Assembly: GCA_023457235.1 (NCBI GenBank)
Contig: JAEWMK010000262.1
Span: 1 to 17,779, forward strand
DNA: 17,779 nucleotides
Reading direction: 5' to 3'
From: Bacillota bacterium
Lineage (GTDB): Bacteria; Bacillota; Bacilli; Bacillales; Bacillaceae_J
The position numbers and the translations under genes were made by a program. Below, piece after piece: positions 13,442 to 17,779 of this stretch. Within the stretch, counting starts at the first letter, position 1; each line of letters begins with the position of its first letter. The notes beneath the pieces are model-generated. The model searched no databases and was not told the origin of the DNA. It was given only the letters and a program-made list of their open reading frames with translations.

Positions 13442-15292
13442 CTACAATTCTAGGTTTGAAGTTTTCCCTTGGATATTGAACTGGCTTTCATACATATTGA
13501 AATAAAATCCTTTTTTCTTTAAAAGCTCTTGATGTGTACCTGCTTCAATAATTTCCCCTTGATTAATTACTAAAATACGGTCGGCATTTTCAATGGTTTT
13601 CAAGCGGTGCGCAATTACAAAGCTAGTTCGTCCTTCCGTTAATCGACTGATTCCCTTTTGAATTTCTATTTCAGTATTTGTATCAATACTTGATGTGGCT
13701 TCATCAAGTATTAAAATATCAGAATCCGCTAAAATGGCCCTAGCAATTGCTAATAATTGGCGTTGACCCTGACTTAAATTGGAGCCACCAGAAGTAATGA
13801 GTGTATGATACCCCTTAGGCAAATGTTTAATGTATTGGTGGGCTGAAGCCATTTTTGCTGCAGCTATGACTTCCTCATCTGTTGCTTCTAAACGTCCATA
13901 ACGAATATTATCCATAATCGTTCCTGAAAACAAGAATGTGTCTTGTAACACCACTCCGATTCTTTTCCGCAACCCATTTATTTGATAATCACGAATATCA
14001 CGACCATCCACTTTCAGTTTACCGTCGGTCACATCATAGAACCTCATCAATAAATTTATGATCGTTGTTTTCCCCGAACCGGTTGGGCCGACAAGGGCAA
14101 TTTTCTCGCCTGCTTTGACTTGAAAATGAATATCTTTCAAAATTGGCTTATCTTCTTCATATCCAAAACAAACATGAGAGAATTCAACATCACCTTTCAA
14201 TGCATCTACAACAATGGCATTCTTTTTATCTACCAAATCCGGTGTTTCATCCATGATCTCAAATACACGTTCCGCACCGGCTAGTGCCGACTGGAACATA
14301 TTTAATAAATTAGAGATTTGGTTAATCGGGCGAAAGAATTGACGGGAGTAAGTCACAAAGGCAGCAATAATTCCAACCGTTGCCATCCCCTCCACTGTCA
14401 TTACAGCACCAATTGCGATAATAAAACCTAGCCCAACATTGTTGATAAAATTATTGACTGGTCCGAGAATTCCAGAGATCGTATCCGCAGCCATAGCTGA
14501 CTGCCGCAATCGTTCATTTATCGTTGAAAATTGCCCATTCATTTTTTCTTCTTTTCCAAAAAGTGTAATAACTTCTTTTCCAGTAATAGATTCCTCGATA
14601 AAACCATTTAATTCACCTAAATCTCGTTGTCTTCTAACAAAAAACTTACCGCTATAGGTAATGATTTTTTTCGTTATGAATAGCATCAATGGGATTACGA
14701 GAAGGGTCACAATGGCAAGCAACCAATTCAGTGAGAACATCGCAATCGCCACTCCTGAAACTAATAAAATGGAAGAAAAGATTTGGATGACGCTTTGACT
14801 TAATGCATTATTTAAACTATCTATATCATTCGTTACCCTGCTCATCAGTTCGCCATGTGGACGCTTATCAAAAAATCGTAAGGATAAGGTTTGCAGCTTA
14901 TCAAATAAATCCTGCCTTAAATTTCTAATCGTTTTCAAGGATACTTGAACCATCATAAATGTTTGCAGCCAAGTAAACACAGCGGAAGCTAAATAAACGC
15001 CCCCAAGTAAAAGCAACATTCTGATTGTTCCTGCTATGTCCTTTGGGATAATGTATTCATCAACTATGACTCCAATCAGATAAGGTCCAAGAAGTCCAAG
15101 CATGGTGGAGATTATGACAAAAATAATCGAAGCAATTAAAGCCGCTCTTTCTTTCTCCATATAAAGCCAAATTCGTTTGACAGTTCCTCTCCGGTCCTTC
15201 GCCTTTGCAACCGGTCCGCTAAATCCCCTTGGACCATGCGCTCGATTGATAATATTTGGATTTGGTTGTGATGAGAGTTTACTCATACGCAT
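13442..15292 (-). CDS. ABC exporter subunit 2 (fused membrane/ATPase half-transporter, canonical ATPase site)
   Basis: This 616-residue half-transporter has a basic N-terminal tail of about 45 residues, six membrane helices (about residues 50-335) and a C-terminal ATPase. ATPase motifs are Walker A GPTGSGKTT near residue 401, Q-loop VLQDTFLFSG, signature LSQGQRQLLAIARA near 503 (second Gly of LSGGQ replaced by Gln), Walker B ILILDEATSSID near 525 with the catalytic Glu, and switch His in VIAHRL near 560. It resembles the multidrug exporters of the YfiB/YfiC type and should pair with the subunit encoded just upstream. The substrate is unknown. Two starts are possible: ATG 15292, or ATG 15286, which overlaps the previous stop as ATGA. 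GGAAGGAAGG lies upstream of both. Confidence 0.9.
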   Translation of the reverse strand: MRMSKLSSQPNPNIINRAHGPRGFSGPVAKAKDRRGTVKRIWLYMEKERAALIASIIFVIISTMLGLLGPYLIGVIVDEYIIPKDIAGTIRMLLLLGGVYLASAVFTWLQTFMMVQVSLKTIRNLRQDLFDKLQTLSLRFFDKRPHGELMSRVTNDIDSLNNALSQSVIQIFSSILLVSGVAIAMFSLNWLLAIVTLLVIPLMLFITKKIITYSGKFFVRRQRDLGELNGFIEESITGKEVITLFGKEEKMNGQFSTINERLRQSAMAADTISGILGPVNNFINNVGLGFIIAIGAVMTVEGMATVGIIAAFVTYSRQFFRPINQISNLLNMFQSALAGAERVFEIMDETPDLVDKKNAIVVDALKGDVEFSHVCFGYEEDKPILKDIHFQVKAGEKIALVGPTGSGKTTIINLLMRFYDVTDGKLKVDGRDIRDYQINGLRKRIGVVLQDTFLFSGTIMDNIRYGRLEATDEEVIAAAKMASAHQYIKHLPKGYHTLITSGGSNLSQGQRQLLAIARAILADSDILILDEATSSIDTNTEIEIQKGISRLTEGRTSFVIAHRLKTIENADRILVINQGEIIEAGTHQELLKKKGFYFNMYESQFNIQGKTSNLEL

Positions 15293-17022
15293 TCAACCTT
15301 CCTTCCACTTTGAGCCGTATAAACGTCACAATACACCTTACTGCTTGTAAGTAGCTCATCATGTGTACCGATGGCCACAATTCTCCCATCTTCCATGACA
15401 AGAATCTGATCTGCATTAATTATCGAAAATATTTTTGACGAAATGATAAAAAGAGTCGTATTAGAGTATGCATTACTTAAAGCCTGCTGTACTTCCGATT
15501 CAGACAAAGCGTCAATGGCCGATGTTGAATCATCGAGAATTAAAATAGCAGGTTCCCGAATAAATGCACGTGCCATTGACAGCCTCTGCTTTTGACCACC
15601 GGATAAATTTGTTGCTCCTTGCATGAGCCGGTATTCAAACTTTCCATCCAACCTGTGAATAAATTCAGAAGCGGCAGCTGATTCTGCGGCTTGCTCCATG
15701 TTATAAATTGTTGCATCCTCTTTTCCAAACCGTAAATTATCCTCAATAGTCCCAGAAAACATAGTGGCTTTTTGTGGAACAAACCCAATCGCTGTACGAA
15801 GCTTTTCCAGTGGTATATCTTTCAAATTAATTCCATCTATGAAAATGCCTCCTGAATCCGGGTCATATAGGCGTGGAATCAGTTTGGCAAGGGTTGATTT
15901 TCCACTGCCAGTCGAACCAATAATGCCAATTGTTTGTCCAGGTTTTGCTGTAAACGAAATATCTTTAAGTACATATTCTCCATTTTTACTATAGCTGAAA
16001 TTCACCTTGCTAAATTCCACTTCACCTTGTATTTCTTTTTCTGGAAAAGGATAATCTCGTTCGGTAATATCAATTTCCGTATCAAGCACCTGGACAATTC
16101 GTTCAGCTGATGGAAAAGAACGTGCAATTTGCATTAATACATTACTGCTGCTCATTAATCCGTTCATCATTATATTTAGGTAATTAATAAAGGCCAAAAT
16201 AGCCCCAACCTGAAGGGTGCCATCATTTACCTTGATTACACCCATCCAGAGTCCGGCAATGATTCCTACATTGACAATAAACATCATAATCGGCATCAAG
16301 GTTAAAATAAGCTGTTCTGCCGTCAAATTCCGCTTCATTAATAAATCATTGACAGTTTGAAAGTGACTTTTTTCATATTCATGGCGGTCAAATGCCTTAA
16401 TTACGCGAATGCCAGCCAACATTTCTTGTAGCTTCATATTCACCTGGTCCATAGCTTTTTGTACGTTAGAAAAATGTTTTCCTGACTGAACTGAAAAGAA
16501 ATAGATTAAAACAACAAGAATAGGAATTATTCCGACCAGCACAGGAAATAATTCTCGGACAGTCGTCCAAACGATTACAACAGATCCTATAAACAACAGA
16601 GGGCCCCGTACAAATACACGTAAAGTCATGGTAACAGCCTGTCTTAAATTATCTATATCATTGGTCACAATAGTGATTAATTTTCCAGTTCCAAATGAAT
16701 CTGTATTTTGATGTGAAAAATGTTCAATTTTCTTAAACACATCACGGCGAATATCAGTTGCAAAATGAACAGCTGCTTTTGAAGAATAGACAGAACTCCC
16801 TGCCCCTCCAATTAACCCAACAAACGCGCTAAGTAGCATCAGAAGCCCTAGTTTTATCACATAAATATTGTCTTGAGCTGTAATTCCTGTATCAATGATC
16901 TTCTGCATGATCATCGGCTGCAAAAGATCCATCACCACTTCCATACACATTAAAAGCGGCCCTAAAACGGCAAAAAGAGTATATGGCCTAATATATTGCA
17001 GTAATTTTTTCATGTTATTCAT
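15283..17022 (-). CDS. ABC exporter subunit 1 (half-transporter with degenerate ATPase site)
   Basis: This 579-residue half-transporter has six membrane helices (about residues 10-310) and a C-terminal ATPase. Motifs are Walker A GSTGSGKST near residue 369, Q-loop VPQKATMFSG, a perfect signature LSGGQKQR near 475, and Walker B ILILDDSTSAID near 494, with Asp where the catalytic Glu belongs. The switch region reads FIISSKI, with Ser in place of His. It thus has the degenerate site known from heterodimeric exporters (BmrC, TM287 types), complementing the canonical subunit 2. I chose the ATG at 17022 (AAGGAA six bases upstream, overlapping padR by 8 nt) over an in-frame ATG at 17040 that has no ribosome binding site. 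Cotranscribed with padR, it is probably a toxin or drug exporter under its control. Confidence 0.9.
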   Translation of the reverse strand: MNNMKKLLQYIRPYTLFAVLGPLLMCMEVVMDLLQPMIMQKIIDTGITAQDNIYVIKLGLLMLLSAFVGLIGGAGSSVYSSKAAVHFATDIRRDVFKKIEHFSHQNTDSFGTGKLITIVTNDIDNLRQAVTMTLRVFVRGPLLFIGSVVIVWTTVRELFPVLVGIIPILVVLIYFFSVQSGKHFSNVQKAMDQVNMKLQEMLAGIRVIKAFDRHEYEKSHFQTVNDLLMKRNLTAEQLILTLMPIMMFIVNVGIIAGLWMGVIKVNDGTLQVGAILAFINYLNIMMNGLMSSSNVLMQIARSFPSAERIVQVLDTEIDITERDYPFPEKEIQGEVEFSKVNFSYSKNGEYVLKDISFTAKPGQTIGIIGSTGSGKSTLAKLIPRLYDPDSGGIFIDGINLKDIPLEKLRTAIGFVPQKATMFSGTIEDNLRFGKEDATIYNMEQAAESAAASEFIHRLDGKFEYRLMQGATNLSGGQKQRLSMARAFIREPAILILDDSTSAIDALSESEVQQALSNAYSNTTLFIISSKIFSIINADQILVMEDGRIVAIGTHDELLTSSKVYCDVYTAQSGRKVECV

Positions 17023-17497
17023 GGAAATTCCTTCGTTCATCGCTGTATTTTTTAATACGATCGGTCATTTCATTGATAAAAGAGATTAATTCAAGGATAT
17101 TTTCCGGATTCCCGCGTATTTGTTTAATGGCTTTTCGCAATTCTTTTTCCCACCGATCGATTGCAGCCCTTAATTGTATCGACTCTGTGGAATTCTTCCA
17201 CATCATTCTTTCTTTCCACTCAACCCAAAAATCTCTTTCCTCGTGTTGGGCTAATTCCTCTATCCGTTTTTTACCATCCTGGCTGATCGAATAAACCTTT
17301 TTATTTGATCCAGTATCTAGCTCAATTAAATTATGATCCAATAATTCTTGAAGTGCGGGATATATCGTTCCAGCACTTGCTGAATAGACACCATTTGATC
17401 GCTCCTCCAACTCCTTCATGATTTGATAGCCATGCTTGGATTCTTCTTTTAATAAATGCAAAATAGCGATTTGAACAAACCCTCTCCGCCTTTTCAT
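17015..17497 (-). CDS. PadR-family transcriptional regulator
   Basis: This 160-residue PadR-type repressor has an N-terminal winged helix (residues 1-80) with family patterns RRGFVQIAILHLLKEES, HGYQIMKELEERS, SASAGTIYPALQELLDHNLIE and KKVYSISQDGKKRIEEL. A charged helical C-terminal half follows (WKERMMWKNSTESIQLRAAID onward), likely for dimerisation. PadR proteins commonly repress an adjacent exporter and are released by its substrate, and here padR is the first gene of the exporter operon. GGGGGG lies 6 nt before the ATG. The promoter upstream contains a strong palindrome overlapping its -10, suggesting autoregulation of the whole operon. The inducer cannot be predicted. Confidence 0.92.
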   Translation of the reverse strand: MKRRRGFVQIAILHLLKEESKHGYQIMKELEERSNGVYSASAGTIYPALQELLDHNLIELDTGSNKKVYSISQDGKKRIEELAQHEERDFWVEWKERMMWKNSTESIQLRAAIDRWEKELRKAIKQIRGNPENILELISFINEMTDRIKKYSDERRNFHE

Positions 17498-17513
17498 TAT
17501 TTCCCCCCTTAAT

Positions 17514-17552
17514 TATATCGATAATTATAATCGATATATCGTTTATTATCAA
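17514..17552 (-). promoter_or_regulatory. padR operon promoter with overlapping palindromic operator
   Basis: On the minus strand, -35 TTGATA (17547-17552), a 17-base spacer and -10 TATAAT (17524-17529) make a good sigma-A promoter. TATATCGAT (17514-17522) and ATCGATATA (17530-17538) are perfect 9-bp inverted arms with a 7-bp gap that contains most of the -10. A further perfect palindrome CGATATATCG (17532-17541) lies in the spacer. Symmetric A/T-rich sites of this kind fit a PadR dimer; binding here is inferred from position. Confidence 0.7.
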
Positions 17553-17569
17553 TCGTAATATTTTAGGTA

Positions 17570-17609
17570 GGGACACGGGGTCGGTGGGAGGGACACAGGG
17601 TCGGGAACT
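17570..17609. repeat. Two-unit GGGACAC tandem repeat
   Basis: GGGACACGGGGTCGG (17570-17584) and GGGACACAGGGTCGG (17590-17604) differ at one base and are offset by exactly 20. The run is G-rich on the + strand and unlike the A/T-rich flanks. Short GGGACA units occur as dispersed repeats in Bacillus genomes; that this is a fragment of one is inference. No gene is seen between the padR promoter and the 5S terminator. Confidence 0.6.
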
Positions 17610-17632
17610 GTGGCTCTAGTTTATTAAACACG

Positions 17633-17660
17633 AAAAGAGTAGCATCTCTGCTACTCTTTT
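17633..17660 (-). terminator. rRNA operon terminator after 5S
   Basis: AAAAGAGTAGCA and TGCTACTCTTTT make a perfect 12-bp stem with loop TCTC on the + strand, 5 nt beyond the 3' end of 5S rRNA. The T-rich arm lies on the downstream side for minus-strand transcription. It ends the ribosomal RNA transcript before the padR operon. Confidence 0.87.
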
Positions 17661-17665
17661 TATTT

Positions 17666-17779
<114 letters not shown>

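Noticed and set aside
13015..13479. A + strand reading frame of about 150 codons across the 5' end of yclN and its promoter.
   Set aside because: It is the shadow of a permease gene, and it runs through a Fur box and a terminator.
7180..17500. Search for a defence system, prophage, toxin-antitoxin pair, CRISPR array or transposase.
   Set aside because: Every sizeable gene is accounted for by purine synthesis, iron uptake, export, regulation or a small chaperone; no nuclease, integrase, transposase or spaced repeat array is present.

Overview
The window looks like chromosome from a low-GC, endospore-forming Gram-positive bacterium of the Bacillaceae/Planococcaceae type. This rests on an AT-rich sequence, strong AGGAGG-type ribosome binding sites, and purine genes in the B. 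subtilis order (purE-K-B-C-S-Q-L-F) behind tandem PurBoxes and a guanine riboswitch. Further support comes from a yebE/yebG-like pair upstream of purE, a yclNOPQ-type siderophore importer, Fur boxes of the Bacillus 7-1-7 form, and a sigma-K-like promoter before a small Hsp20 gene. I cannot name the genus from the sequence alone.

Layout, left to right. Positions 1-7179 (minus strand) hold the 5' part of the de novo purine operon: purE, purK, purB, purC, purS, purQ, purL and the first 70 codons of purF. The genes overlap or nearly touch, except for a 198-nt gap between purB and purC that is filled by a structured repeat. Positions 7180-7624 hold the leader: PurR boxes, a sigma-A promoter, a C74-type (guanine) riboswitch with a visible terminator/antiterminator switch, then a second kind of structured repeat before purE. 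Positions 7610-8382 hold a NETI-motif protein and a DUF2179 membrane protein. Positions 8619-9053 hold the only + strand gene, an Hsp20-family protein.

Positions 9241-13388 hold a siderophore ABC importer. yclN-yclO-yclP form one Fur-controlled unit, and yclQ is a separate Fur-controlled unit downstream, with a terminator and a repeat copy between them. Positions 13394-17552 hold a PadR regulator and a two-subunit ABC exporter in one operon, with a palindromic operator on the padR promoter. Positions 17570-17779 hold a short GGGACAC tandem repeat, a terminator, and a nearly complete 5S rRNA, which is the tail of an rRNA operon continuing beyond the right edge.

No defence system, prophage, CRISPR array or tRNA is visible. 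The most interesting unexplained content is two families of dispersed, foldable repeats. A family of about 155 bp has copies at 4099-4252 and 10481-10635, and a 96-bp family has copies at 7207-7302 and 9048-9143. In both, the two copies differ mainly in ways that keep base pairing, and three of the four copies begin exactly at, and supply, the stop codon of the neighbouring gene. Secondary points are an unusual Gly-to-Arg change in the PurQ oxyanion-strand motif, and complementary active-site asymmetry in the two exporter subunits.
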